A DNA stretch of 64,000 nucleotides from Dryocola clanedunensis. Lineage in GTDB: Bacteria > Pseudomonadota > Gammaproteobacteria > Enterobacterales > Enterobacteriaceae. The stretch lies in assembly GCF_025215155.1 (NCBI RefSeq), contig NZ_JALHAM010000117.1, one strand, 5' to 3'. Shown piece by piece: positions 18,018-25,822 of the stretch. Every line of letters begins with the position of its first letter. Within the stretch, counting starts at the first letter, position 1. The notes beneath the pieces were generated by a model, which was not told where the DNA came from, did not search any database, and was given only the letters and a program-made list of their open reading frames with translations. A program made the translations under genes and the position numbers.

Positions 18018-18758
18018 TTAACCAACCAGCTTCTTCGTCATATCCAGCAGAGTAGCAACATCTTGCGGACGGGTGTTACCGCTCGCCTTATCAATGATAG
18101 AACTGTAAATGTGCGGAATAACTTTGCTGACGCCCGCATCCAGTGCGATCTGCAGAATTTCTTCGTAGTTCTCCAGATCGATACCACCGGTCGGCTCCAG
18201 CCAGAAATCGTGTTTCGCACAGGCTTCGGCTACCGCCTGGAACTCGTCACGACACGCCAGACCGCCCATCGGGAAGTACTTAATCGAACTACCGCCCATA
18301 TCTTTCAGCAACTTGATGGCCGTTTCAACCGGTACGATACCGTCCGGCGCTTTAGCGCTAAGCGGCCCGGTAGAGATTTTTACCATACCCACGGTGCCGG
18401 TTGGAGAAACAAGGCCGTTAACCACGCTTTCATTCTGCCCCAGCAGCGCACGAGAAGCGCCTACGCCGGTGAAGACCTGGTTTACGTGCTGCGGCTGAAC
18501 CTGACGGGAGATTTCGCTGACCATGGCTGACTGGTTCGGATCGCCCGCGCCCAGCCCTACGGAAAGTGCATTGTCGATAAGCGCCGCGTATTCGCGCATA
18601 TCCGCCACCGCCGTATCCACATCCGGGTAATTTTTGGACAGCACGCCAACCAGCACATGCCCTTCGGCTGCGTCAAAAATCTCTTTGGCATTCTCTTTGG
18701 AGCCAGCCAGTACGTTCAGACAAACGCGTTCACGGTAAAATTTTGGGGTCAGTTTCAT
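18018..18758 (-). CDS. dgaF: DgaF-type 2-keto-3-deoxy-6-phosphogluconate aldolase
   Basis: 246 residues. Family of EF_0839/AHA_3917 and Salmonella DgaF. A TIM-barrel aldolase with the Schiff-base lysine in SSIKYFPMGG (Lys160), LEPTGGIDLEN and VIPHIYSSIID. In Salmonella, DgaF splits KDPG, made by DgaE, to pyruvate and glyceraldehyde 3-phosphate. Its start overlaps the dgaE stop by 4 bases (ATGA), indicating translational coupling. The true substrate here depends on what the cluster imports. Confidence 0.87.
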   Translation of the reverse strand: MKLTPKFYRERVCLNVLAGSKENAKEIFDAAEGHVLVGVLSKNYPDVDTAVADMREYAALIDNALSVGLGAGDPNQSAMVSEISRQVQPQHVNQVFTGVGASRALLGQNESVVNGLVSPTGTVGMVKISTGPLSAKAPDGIVPVETAIKLLKDMGGSSIKYFPMGGLACRDEFQAVAEACAKHDFWLEPTGGIDLENYEEILQIALDAGVSKVIPHIYSSIIDKASGNTRPQDVATLLDMTKKLVG

Positions 18759-19873
18759 GCCTGCTTCTCCTGGCGGGTATTCGCTTTAATACATTGATAA
18801 ATAATATCTAACTGCTGTGGGCTAACGCTACGCACGTCGGCTTCGATAATCCCTTCGTTCGCCTTGTAGCCGCGGAAGAAGATGGCGTATTCGCCCTGCT
18901 TGAGCGCGCTGACCAGCTCACCGGTTGAAATACCGATAGCCGCTTCATCGAACTTAATTTCCGTACGGGCAATATCGCGGCCTGCTGCGTCCCACACGAC
19001 GCGGGCGCTTACGCCGTTCAGCGTATTCAGGCTCTGAATGAATGGCGTCATTTTCTGCACCATCTCTTCGCCGCTCTCTTTCGGCGCGGTGAGGTAGTGC
19101 TCAATGGCGCATGTCAGGCCGAGAATGCCTTCTTTGCCCACTTTCATGGCGCGACCAATCCCGCCGGTTTGCAGCTTCACCCACTCGACATACTGCTGCT
19201 TGCCGATAACCAGGCCGCTGGTTGGCCCTTCAATGGCCTTCGCGCCGCTGTAAATAACCAGGTCTGCGCCAGCGCGGTAGTAGCACTGCAAATCTTCTTC
19301 CGCCGCCGCATCGACAATCAGCGGCAGGTTGTGTTTACGCGCCACCACAACGGCCTGCTCAACGCTGAGCATGCTTTTCTGAACGGAGTGGTGAGATTTG
19401 ATATACAGAATGGCCGCCGTGCGCGAGGAAATCGCCGCCGCCAGCTGGTCAGCGGAACATTCGTTGGCGTAACCCGCTTCGACAATTTTGCCGCCGCCCA
19501 GGTTAACCATGGTGCCAACCGGTGCGCCGAAGTTAACGTTGTGCCCTTTTGGCAGCACGATCTCGTTATTTTCCAGCGTAATGCCGTGAAGGTTCTCGAT
19601 CTGCCACTGATTATCTTTCACCAGCACCGCCGCAATGGACTGGGCGATACCAGCCGAGGCGCAGGAGACAACCGTCGCCGCTTCCACATCCAGCAGCTTC
19701 GCGATGTACTCACCGGTTTTGTTGACCAGGTCTTTCATTTCGAAGTAGTGATTCATGCCGGTAGTCACGGCATCCACCACTTCCGGGCGCGGAGTGGAAA
19801 CGCCCAGCGCGGTCATGCGGCCGGATGCGTTAATCACCTGTTTTAAATTATATTTCTCATAGATTGAAGGCAT
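18755..19873 (-). CDS. dgaE: DgaE-type PLP-dependent ammonia-lyase
   Basis: 372 residues from the ATG at 19873 (MPSIYEKYNLKQVINASG); an open frame extends 44 codons further but overlaps the upstream gene. SelA-like fold type I PLP enzyme: LIVDAAAEED with the PLP-pyridine Asp188 and VIYSGAKAIEGPTSG with the Schiff-base Lys212. Relatives include D-glucosaminate-6-phosphate ammonia-lyase (DgaE), which eliminates ammonia to give a 2-keto-3-deoxy sugar acid phosphate. It is 13 bases downstream of the amidohydrolase and overlaps dgaF. A role on another 2-amino sugar acid phosphate is possible. Confidence 0.87.
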   Translation of the reverse strand: MPSIYEKYNLKQVINASGRMTALGVSTPRPEVVDAVTTGMNHYFEMKDLVNKTGEYIAKLLDVEAATVVSCASAGIAQSIAAVLVKDNQWQIENLHGITLENNEIVLPKGHNVNFGAPVGTMVNLGGGKIVEAGYANECSADQLAAAISSRTAAILYIKSHHSVQKSMLSVEQAVVVARKHNLPLIVDAAAEEDLQCYYRAGADLVIYSGAKAIEGPTSGLVIGKQQYVEWVKLQTGGIGRAMKVGKEGILGLTCAIEHYLTAPKESGEEMVQKMTPFIQSLNTLNGVSARVVWDAAGRDIARTEIKFDEAAIGISTGELVSALKQGEYAIFFRGYKANEGIIEADVRSVSPQQLDIIYQCIKANTRQEKQA

Positions 19874-19886
19874 GTTCTGCTTTTCC

Positions 19887-20990
19887 TTATTCGCAATCAA
19901 ACCACTTACCGGCACGGACGGCGGCAAGGGCCACGAGCAGCCGATCGCCGGTGAGCGTCTGCTGTTCAGAATCGGTAAACACCGTCGGCTGGCGCTTAAG
20001 TTCAAAAAGAGTCAGATCGCCGTCCAGACCAACTTCTAACCGGCCTTTATGCTTCATGCGCAGGCCGTCAGCCGCATTAGCGGTAACGCACTCAATAACC
20101 TGCGGCAGGGAAAGACCGATGGAGAGGAATTTGGACATCACCGCGCCCAGGCTATGTACCGGGCCGTTCATGCGGTTGCGACAATAGATATCGGAGCTGA
20201 TGGTATGCGGCAGGATGCCCTGCTGGATGGCGATTTTTGCCACCTCAAAGCTGAAGCTGGCGGTGCCGTGGCCCACATCAAGGCGTACGCCGTTGGCAAT
20301 GGCTTTGGCGACCGAGGCACGCAGCTCGCCCGCAGGAGTCAGAATGCGGTTCGGCTTGCCGTTATAGCAGTGGGTAATAATATCGCCGCTGGAGAGCAGC
20401 TCGGTAATTTCGTCCAGGTCCGGCGGGTTGTTGCCGATGTGCACCATCATTGGCAGATCGCCATTCTCGCGCTGGATCTCTTTGGCACGTTCAAGCGGCT
20501 TGATGCCGTTGGCTCCCACCACGCTGCTGCTCATGCGCGCTTTAATACCGACGATAAAACCAGGATGGCGCTTCACCGCATCACGCACCGCGGCTTTATC
20601 GATATTCGCCATGTCGGACAGTTCGTTCTGGGCAATCAGCCCGACGCGGGAGATATTCAGCAGTGCGTAAACATCCGTCGCGGCTTTGCGGGTTATCTCG
20701 TAAAACTCGTCAATATCGTCTGCGCCGGTGCTGCCCGCATCGACGACGGTCGTCACGCCGGTTGCGACACCAACGCTGTCCGGGTCGTCGTGGTAAATCG
20801 GGGATTTTGCGTAGCAGTGAACGTGGGAATCAATCCAGCCTGCGCTAACGTAATATTCGCCATTGAGCTGACGCTCTTCTTGCGCCTGGCCTGCTACCTC
20901 GCCCAGGACTGCAATTTTGCCGTCCTTCAGCGCAATGTCGATAACCGTATCATCTACCAGACGGGCCTGACGCAGGATTAAGTCGAACAT
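19887..20990 (-). CDS. Metal-dependent amidohydrolase/deacetylase (EF_0837/AHA_3915 family)
   Basis: 367 residues from the ATG at 20990; a longer frame to 21035 adds a non-conserved leader running into a hairpin. Amidohydrolase superfamily: HVH metal ligands (His56, His58), probable carboxylated Lys150 (GIKARMSSS), metal His184 (VHIGNNPP) and His207 (THCYNG), and catalytic Asp267 (SSDIYC). It looks able to bind two metals. Members of this group hydrolyse acyl esters or amides of 2-substituted carboxylates in vitro, from what I recall. Placed just before dgaE, it most likely removes an N-acyl group so that the lyase can act on the free amine. Confidence 0.85.
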   Translation of the reverse strand: MFDLILRQARLVDDTVIDIALKDGKIAVLGEVAGQAQEERQLNGEYYVSAGWIDSHVHCYAKSPIYHDDPDSVGVATGVTTVVDAGSTGADDIDEFYEITRKAATDVYALLNISRVGLIAQNELSDMANIDKAAVRDAVKRHPGFIVGIKARMSSSVVGANGIKPLERAKEIQRENGDLPMMVHIGNNPPDLDEITELLSSGDIITHCYNGKPNRILTPAGELRASVAKAIANGVRLDVGHGTASFSFEVAKIAIQQGILPHTISSDIYCRNRMNGPVHSLGAVMSKFLSIGLSLPQVIECVTANAADGLRMKHKGRLEVGLDGDLTLFELKRQPTVFTDSEQQTLTGDRLLVALAAVRAGKWFDCE

Positions 20991-21007
20991 GGTTTTCTCC
21001 TTTATTA

Positions 21008-21032
21008 GCGGATGGCGTGAGCCGCCATCCGC
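21008..21032. repeat. Intra-operon hairpin
   Basis: Perfect 9-bp arms GCGGATGGC / GCCATCCGC with a 7-base loop, between the DUF4310 gene and the amidohydrolase gene. It resembles half of a REP unit and has no T-run. Possible partial attenuator or RNA-stability element separating the transport genes from the enzyme genes. Confidence 0.7.
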
Positions 21033-21056
21033 CACTTCGTGTTATCTACCGTGGTG

Positions 21057-21698
21057 TTACAGTGCGACCGGGAAAATCGCGCCCAGGATCATCGCGCCCA
21101 GAATCGCGCCGCCGGTAATTGGCTTGCCCCAGAGGTAGAACAGCAGAGAACCAACCAGCGAACCGATACCGATAGGAATGGAAGCGGTCATTGCGCTGAG
21201 GATAATCAACGGCCCAAGGAAGCGGCCGGAAGCGTTACCCGCCCCCATCATCACGTCCGCCCCGTAGGTGGAGTCGCTCTGGTTGATGGTAAATTTACGC
21301 GCCAGGATAATCACATAGCCAACGGCCAGGCCAAGCACCAGTCCGGTCACCAGAGAGGCGCCGAAGTTGGCTACCGGGAAGACAATACCTGCGCCCAGAA
21401 ACAGCGCCGGAACGCCAAGGCCGATACCGGTCTGGATGGCCCCGCCGATATCCAGAATCCCCACCAGCGAACCTTCGATAATACGAGCGAACAGGAAGCT
21501 TGCACCAAATGCAGCAACTGCACCGTAAGCCCCGGTATCAATCCCGGCACGCAGCATGGAGACAAAAGCGACTTCGTTAAAGGCACCAATGCCGTACAGG
21601 TAATACATGTGTGTCCCGGCGAACACGCCGGAGGACAGCAGACCAACAAAAATCGGGAACGACCAGTCGGCATACCAAAACCCTTTATTCTCTTCCAT
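21057..21698 (-). CDS. DUF4310 membrane protein
   Basis: 213 residues with about six hydrophobic segments rich in Gly and Ala (FPIFVGLLSSGVFAGTH, VPALFLGAGIVFPVANFG, LVTGLVLGLAVGYVIILA, LLFYLWGKPITGG, ILGAMILGAIFPVAL). Corresponds to the EF_0833/AHA_3914 family. I recognise the family, but no function is established to my knowledge. It is always found beside a DUF4311 protein in the clusters I know, which suggests the two chains form one transport channel. A polar loop (FTINQSDSTYGAD) after the fourth segment could contribute to substrate binding. Confidence 0.8.
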   Translation of the reverse strand: MEENKGFWYADWSFPIFVGLLSSGVFAGTHMYYLYGIGAFNEVAFVSMLRAGIDTGAYGAVAAFGASFLFARIIEGSLVGILDIGGAIQTGIGLGVPALFLGAGIVFPVANFGASLVTGLVLGLAVGYVIILARKFTINQSDSTYGADVMMGAGNASGRFLGPLIILSAMTASIPIGIGSLVGSLLFYLWGKPITGGAILGAMILGAIFPVAL

Positions 21699-21709
21699 TG
21701 CAGGCTCCG

Positions 21710-22486
21710 TTATTTTCCGCTCATAGAGTTATGGATAAGATCCAGCCAGTTCGGCACGGTCAGGTGGAAGGACTCGATCACTTTCATATCGAAGCCGCGG
21801 AAGAAGGCACTCATCACGAACAGCGCAACAATCGCACCCATCATCACTTTAGTGACGCGGTTCCAGCCGCTCTCTTCCACACCTTTACCAATCAGAATAC
21901 CCAGTACCAGACCAGGTACGGCGTTACCCATAATCAGCTGCGCGCAACCGCCAAAGATGGTCGCCCAGAAACCAGACTTCTTACCGGCATCAATCGCAGC
22001 CAGCCAGAAGATCACAGGCATCACGGTATTAACCAGCAGGTTCGCAGCAGGTACCAGCACCTTAACGGCAGTCACCTGGAGCGCTTCTGGTACAGCGGAA
22101 GCGGTAGAGTTAAGGAAGGCGACCACAACCATGCCAATCAGACCACAGGCGATAGCCATTTTTTTCGGGTCATGCATGGTTTCGGCGACGTTACGATTTT
22201 TAATCATCAACGCGGCGGCACCCCAGTTAGGGATAATGCGGTGGTCAACGTCCTGAGTAAACGCACCCGCTGCAACAGAGGACGCCCAGGCGTTGAAGAA
22301 GAAGCCTAAACCGAAGGAAAAATGCGAAGCAGGATCGCCTTCACAGGAATTAAGTTCACCCAGAGTACGAAATGCCCCCATTCCCTGGGATGTTGGCGCA
22401 TGGAACATACGCGCAGCCCCTGCACCGACGCCTACACCTACCAGGCCGCCGATGATGAGCGATTTTATTAAAATGATTAAGAACAT
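21710..22486 (-). CDS. DUF4311 membrane protein
   Basis: 258 residues, about seven hydrophobic segments, starting with LIKSLIIGGLVGVGVGAGAARMFHAP and including KMAIACGLIGMVVVAFLNS, NLLVNTVMPVIFWLAAIDAG and LIMGNAVPGLVLGILIGKGVEESG. A conserved-looking polar stretch, GELNSCEGDPASHFSFGLGFFFNAW, lies between segments one and two. It ends 11 bases before the DUF4310 start. Corresponds to EF_0832/AHA_3913. Function unestablished; probably the partner of DUF4310 in the membrane. Confidence 0.8.
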   Translation of the reverse strand: MFLIILIKSLIIGGLVGVGVGAGAARMFHAPTSQGMGAFRTLGELNSCEGDPASHFSFGLGFFFNAWASSVAAGAFTQDVDHRIIPNWGAAALMIKNRNVAETMHDPKKMAIACGLIGMVVVAFLNSTASAVPEALQVTAVKVLVPAANLLVNTVMPVIFWLAAIDAGKKSGFWATIFGGCAQLIMGNAVPGLVLGILIGKGVEESGWNRVTKVMMGAIVALFVMSAFFRGFDMKVIESFHLTVPNWLDLIHNSMSGK

Positions 22487-22511
22487 CAGTCTGTCCTTTC
22501 TGTGTGTTTTA

Positions 22512-22808
22512 TTATTGGCTGACGAAATCCACTTTCTCGAGATTAATGGCCGTCACGTTGACGGTCACATCCAGCTCTACGCTGAACGTCCGTCGTTCAC
22601 GCTTCAGAAAGAAGAATAAAAAGGCCTCTTTCTTCGCCTGTACCCGCGCCTGAACAACCTGCACGTCCTGTGGCTCAATACGCAGTAAAATGTGCTGTGA
22701 TGACTTGAGCACCGTACCCTGAACGTGGCTCAGGGCATCGGCAAAGGCTTTGGCTTTGGAATCGCCACGCCCGCTCACTCTCACTTTTTCTGAGAAGTGT
22801 TCTTTCAT
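22512..22808 (-). CDS. DUF4312 small protein
   Basis: 98 residues, predicted alpha-beta, no signal peptide. Helical N-terminal half (AKAFADALSHVQGTVLK), then strands HILLRIEPQDVQVVQARVQ and KKEAFLFFFLKRERRTFSVELDVTVNVTAIN. Corresponds to EF_0831/AHA_3912. Two bases separate it from the SFCGS gene, so expression is coupled. Function unknown; I infer a cytoplasmic subunit of the same transport complex. Confidence 0.78.
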   Translation of the reverse strand: MKEHFSEKVRVSGRGDSKAKAFADALSHVQGTVLKSSQHILLRIEPQDVQVVQARVQAKKEAFLFFFLKRERRTFSVELDVTVNVTAINLEKVDFVSQ

Positions 22809-22810
22809 AC

Positions 22811-23173
22811 TCAGCTACCGTACTTCTTGTTCCACGCCTGGACCAGGCGCTCGCCCAGCTCTTCCTTATCCATAAAACCGAAGCCCAGTACGTTGCTGCC
22901 TTCATTAATTGCTGTCACACCTTCTTCAACAGAACGCATGCCATATTTCGCTTTATAACCATGTTTGGTCTGCGCGGTGATAGCCCCTGCGCCACCGCTG
23001 CCGCAGAAGGAGATGCCAAAGCTGGCGTTCTCGGCTTTCATCACGTCGCCCAGTTTCATGTCGGCGGCCATACCAGGAATCACCACGGCACGACCACCTG
23101 CTTTTTCGATCCCTGCTGCTACTTTCTGGCCTTTACCCAGACGATCGCCAATCACTACGGTAATTTGTTCCAT
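22811..23173 (-). CDS. SFCGS-family glycine-rich protein
   Basis: 120 residues from the ATG at 23173, chosen because GGAGA lies just upstream. Corresponds to EF_0830/AHA_3911. A beta-alpha-beta start (ITVVIGDRLGKGQKVAAGIEKAGG) leads to the name-giving motif ISFCGSGGAGAITAQTKHGY. A Cys in a Gly-rich loop after a beta strand recalls the phosphocysteine loop of PTS EIIB domains, but sequence resemblance is limited and this is inference. Adjacent to a PRD protein and, further away, to a BglG-type PTS-responsive regulator. Confidence 0.8.
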   Translation of the reverse strand: MEQITVVIGDRLGKGQKVAAGIEKAGGRAVVIPGMAADMKLGDVMKAENASFGISFCGSGGAGAITAQTKHGYKAKYGMRSVEEGVTAINEGSNVLGFGFMDKEELGERLVQAWNKKYGS

Positions 23174-23190
23174 GTGTCTCTCCTGATTAT

Positions 23191-23508
23191 TCAAAGATTG
23201 TCTTTTGCGACTTCAAAATGTACCGACAGCAACCACGACTCTTCCGTCGGTAAATTGCCAAACAGATCCACGACCTCTTTCGCCATCGCCAGCGAGTCGG
23301 GGGAGATCTCTTCAAAAAGCTCCTCCTCAACTTCCGGCAGCGGTTCACCCGTCAATGAACGGTGGACCATGGCACGAACGTGGGACTCGAGCATCTGCTC
23401 CTGCACCTCGTTCGGCGTGATATTTCTTGCCTGATACAACGTTCTGATAAACGCCAACGCTTTTTCCGTTAGCTGTGTCGCTTCGGTACTTCCGGCTTCA
23501 CTAACCAT
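23191..23508 (-). CDS. Small PRD-like regulatory protein, first gene of the DUF4310 operon
   Basis: 105 residues from the ATG at 23508, preceded by GGAG with 5-base spacing; the frame is open further upstream but without a better start. All-helical, with LESHVRAMVHRSLTGEPLPEV, the usual PRD helix that holds a phosphorylatable His. Corresponds to EF_0829/AHA_3910. A lone PRD without a DNA- or RNA-binding domain probably acts as a PTS phosphorylation sensor or as a subunit of the transport complex. It opens an eight-gene run to dgaF with gaps from -4 to 66 bases. Confidence 0.78.
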   Translation of the reverse strand: MVSEAGSTEATQLTEKALAFIRTLYQARNITPNEVQEQMLESHVRAMVHRSLTGEPLPEVEEELFEEISPDSLAMAKEVVDLFGNLPTEESWLLSVHFEVAKDNL

Positions 23509-23593
23509 TACCGCTCCGTTATTCACACTACGTACCTCATTCGCTGATATGGTTCTAAGGTATCGACGGGGCTTATTGGTTTGTAGCGAGTTG

Positions 23594-23613
23594 TTTTCCA
23601 CTTCGAAGTGGAA
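23594..23613. promoter_or_regulatory. 20-bp perfect palindrome, candidate operator
   Basis: TTTCCACTTC followed directly by GAAGTGGAAA, symmetric without a spacer, 86 bases upstream of the PRD gene start. Candidate binding site for the BglG-type activator at 14804-16714; no experimental support. Confidence 0.6.
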
Positions 23614-23678
23614 ATCCCACCCTCGATAGTGATCTATTCCACATAAATTGCAGGGATCACGATAATCCGCTGGTTTTG

Positions 23679-23694
23679 TGTGATTCAGGTCACG
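23679..23694. promoter_or_regulatory. CRP-like site
   Basis: TGTGA-TTCAGG-TCACG matches the CRP consensus TGTGA-N6-TCACA except the last base. Centred about 180 bases before the PRD gene start, consistent with catabolite control of the operon. Confidence 0.6.
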
Positions 23695-23799
23695 TGATTA
23701 CCAGGTGAAATACATCAACGGCAGTGATGTTTTTTGCACAAAAGTGTGACGTGGGTGGGTTTTTGAGTCGGTGATTAGAAAGGCTTATGGCAACAGCTC

Positions 23800-23876
23800 G
23801 CCGGATGGCGCTGCGCTTATCCGGCCTACAAAACCGTCCGTGACGTAGGGTGGATAAGCGCCAGCGTCATCCACCG
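23800..23876. repeat. REP-type palindromic repeat pair
   Basis: GCCGGATGGCGCTGCGCTTATCCGGCCTAC and the inverse unit GTAGGGTGGATAAGCGCCAGCGTC. The first unit has the classical E. coli GCCGGATG/CCGGCCTAC ends, the second the local GGTGGATGA type. Confidence 0.8.
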
Positions 23877-23994
23877 AAATAAGCGAGCTTCGCTTCACTA
23901 CCTGACGCATAAAGCCCGGAGAGAATGACATCACGACAGCAGATGTTTACTATCATCTACCCTGGCACTCTCCCTAACCCAATGAGCTCTCCCC

Positions 23995-24930
23995 ATGAAA
24001 ATCGACGCAGAAATCACCTTCCGTAAGCTTGAGATTTTTATGGCGTTTATGGAGAAGGGAAACATTGCCCGCACGGCGGAGGCGCTGGGGATCAGCGGCG
24101 TGAGCGTTCACCGCGCCCTGCATACGCTGGAAGAAGGCGTGCGCTGCCCGCTGTTTGTCCACAAGGGGCGTAACCTTGTGCCTTTGCCTTCCGCCGTTAC
24201 GCTTCTGGAACACAGTAAAGAAGCTGTGGCGCTGATGGAGCGAGGCATAGAAGAAACTCGCCAGGCGGCGGGCGTTGGTCAGGGGCGGCTGCGCATCGGC
24301 ACGCTCTATTCCCTGACGCTGGAAACCGTGCCGCGCCTGATTATGGGCATGAAGATCCGTCGCCCGGAGCTGGAGCTTGATCTGACGATGGGGTCGAACG
24401 ATCTGCTGCTGAACATGCTGGAAGACGGCGTGCTGGATGCGATCCTCATCTCCGTCTCTGAAATCGAACTCAATCCTGGCCTCGAAACGCTGCCGCTGTT
24501 CCAGGACGATATCTTTCTCGCTGCTCCGGCGTCCTACCCATTAGATAACAGCAAGTTTGCCGATCTTCGCGACTTCCACGACCAGAAATTTGTTTCGCTG
24601 GCGGAAGGGTTCGCCACCTACAACGGCTTCCAGGAAGCGTTTCATATTGCGGGGTTTGAGCCGGAGATCGTCACGCGGGTGAACGATATTTTCTCGATGC
24701 TGAGCCTGGTGCAGGCGGGCGTGGGGCTGTCTTTAATGCCGGGGCGCATGAAAAAGGTCTACGAGAATTCGATCCAGCTGCTGAAGCTTGCCGAGCCGTA
24801 CCAGATGAAGCAGCAGATCGCGATTGTCTTCGCCCGCAACCGCGAGATGGACCCGAACCTGCTGGCGCTGGCCGCCGAAGGGCGCATGTACGCCCGAACG
24901 TTTGCCGATACCCCTAACGCGCCGCTTTAA
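23995..24930 (+). CDS. mdcR: LysR-family regulator of malonate decarboxylase genes
   Basis: 311 residues. N-terminal winged helix (about 8-65: FRKLEIFMAFMEKGNIARTAEALGIS, then VHRALHTLEEGV) and a LysR effector-binding domain (about 95-300). Its 3' end overlaps the convergent mdcH by 17 bases, so it closes the mdc locus. In Klebsiella MdcR activates mdc genes in response to malonate and represses itself. The promoter side faces the DUF4310 operon. Confidence 0.88.
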   Translation: MKIDAEITFRKLEIFMAFMEKGNIARTAEALGISGVSVHRALHTLEEGVRCPLFVHKGRNLVPLPSAVTLLEHSKEAVALMERGIEETRQAAGVGQGRLRIGTLYSLTLETVPRLIMGMKIRRPELELDLTMGSNDLLLNMLEDGVLDAILISVSEIELNPGLETLPLFQDDIFLAAPASYPLDNSKFADLRDFHDQKFVSLAEGFATYNGFQEAFHIAGFEPEIVTRVNDIFSMLSLVQAGVGLSLMPGRMKKVYENSIQLLKLAEPYQMKQQIAIVFARNREMDPNLLALAAEGRMYARTFADTPNAPL

Positions 24931-25822
24931 CTCGCTGCGCCAGCCGGGCGATGGTGCCTACGCTGTTGTTTTCACGGCATAGCGTATCGCCTTCTCGGAA
25001 GGCCTGGCGGGTTAAGCCCGTGAGCACGCTGCCCGGCGGCATCTCAATTGCCAGGCGCACGTCGCGCTCGTTGGCGGCGACCATCGCATCACGCCAGCGC
25101 ACGGTACGCGACATGTTCAGCGCTAAATCATCGGCAATTTGTTCCGGCTGCCAGAGCACACGCCCCGTGCTGCCGCTGAGGTAAGTACTGCGCGGGCGGT
25201 TTAGCGTCACGTCCGCAAACGCCTGCTGAAGTTTCAGAGCAGGTTTACTCAACAATTCACAATGCGAAGGAACGCTGACCGCCAGCCGTTTCGCCTTCTG
25301 CGCACCTTTTGCGAGGGCTTTCTGCGCCACGCTCGCCATCTCTTCATCGCGCCCGGCAATCACTATCTGCTGTTCGGCATTGATGTTGGCGATGTAGGTG
25401 CCGCTGCCTTCCACCAGCTGCTCGACCTGGCCGAGCTGTAAACCGGTGATAGCGGTCAGGCCGTAGCCGTGCGGGTAAGCCTGCTCCATCAAATCACCGC
25501 GCAGGGCCACCAGACGCAGCGCGTCCTCGAACCCTAACGCTCCGGCTACTACCGCCGCCGGGAAAGCGCCGATGGATAACCCGGCGACCATATCCGGCAC
25601 CACGTCGTTGCGCTCAAGCTCCTGCGCCCATGCCACGCCAGCAATGAGCAGGCAGAGCTGCACGGCGCGGGTATGCTTCAGGGCATCAGGGGAATCTAAA
25701 GAATCTGTTTCGTCGCCCAGAACGGCACGAACGCGCGACATGATGTCGCTATCCTGCGGTAACTGTTGCAGCATGCCCGCACGCTGCGTTCCCTGTCCGG
25801 GAAAGGTGAAGAGGATTTTCAT
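24914..25822 (-). CDS. mdcH: Malonyl-CoA:ACP transacylase of malonate decarboxylase
   Basis: 302 residues, FabD-like fold: FTFPGQGTQRAGML at the N-terminus, nucleophile Ser in GLSIGAFPA, catalytic His in VPSHCELL. It loads malonyl groups onto the holo-ACP MdcC to start the decarboxylation cycle. Overlaps mdcG by 4 bases. Last gene of mdcABCDEFGH. Confidence 0.95.
   Translation of the reverse strand: MKILFTFPGQGTQRAGMLQQLPQDSDIMSRVRAVLGDETDSLDSPDALKHTRAVQLCLLIAGVAWAQELERNDVVPDMVAGLSIGAFPAAVVAGALGFEDALRLVALRGDLMEQAYPHGYGLTAITGLQLGQVEQLVEGSGTYIANINAEQQIVIAGRDEEMASVAQKALAKGAQKAKRLAVSVPSHCELLSKPALKLQQAFADVTLNRPRSTYLSGSTGRVLWQPEQIADDLALNMSRTVRWRDAMVAANERDVRLAIEMPPGSVLTGLTRQAFREGDTLCRENNSVGTIARLAQRVKAAR

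Larger units (their letters stand above)
23509..23994. promoter_or_regulatory. Divergent control region of the DUF4310 operon and mdcR
   Basis: No gene. It holds, from left to right, the leader of the PRD gene, a 20-bp perfect palindrome, a CRP-like site, a REP pair and the upstream region of mdcR. A -24/-12 sigma54 promoter was looked for, because the Salmonella dga operon uses one, and was not found by eye. Confidence 0.6.

Noticed and set aside
23514..23800. sigma54 promoter for the DUF4310 operon
   Set aside because: Searched because Salmonella dga genes use sigma54; no TGGCAC-N5-TTGC-like element with the right spacing was seen on the minus strand.
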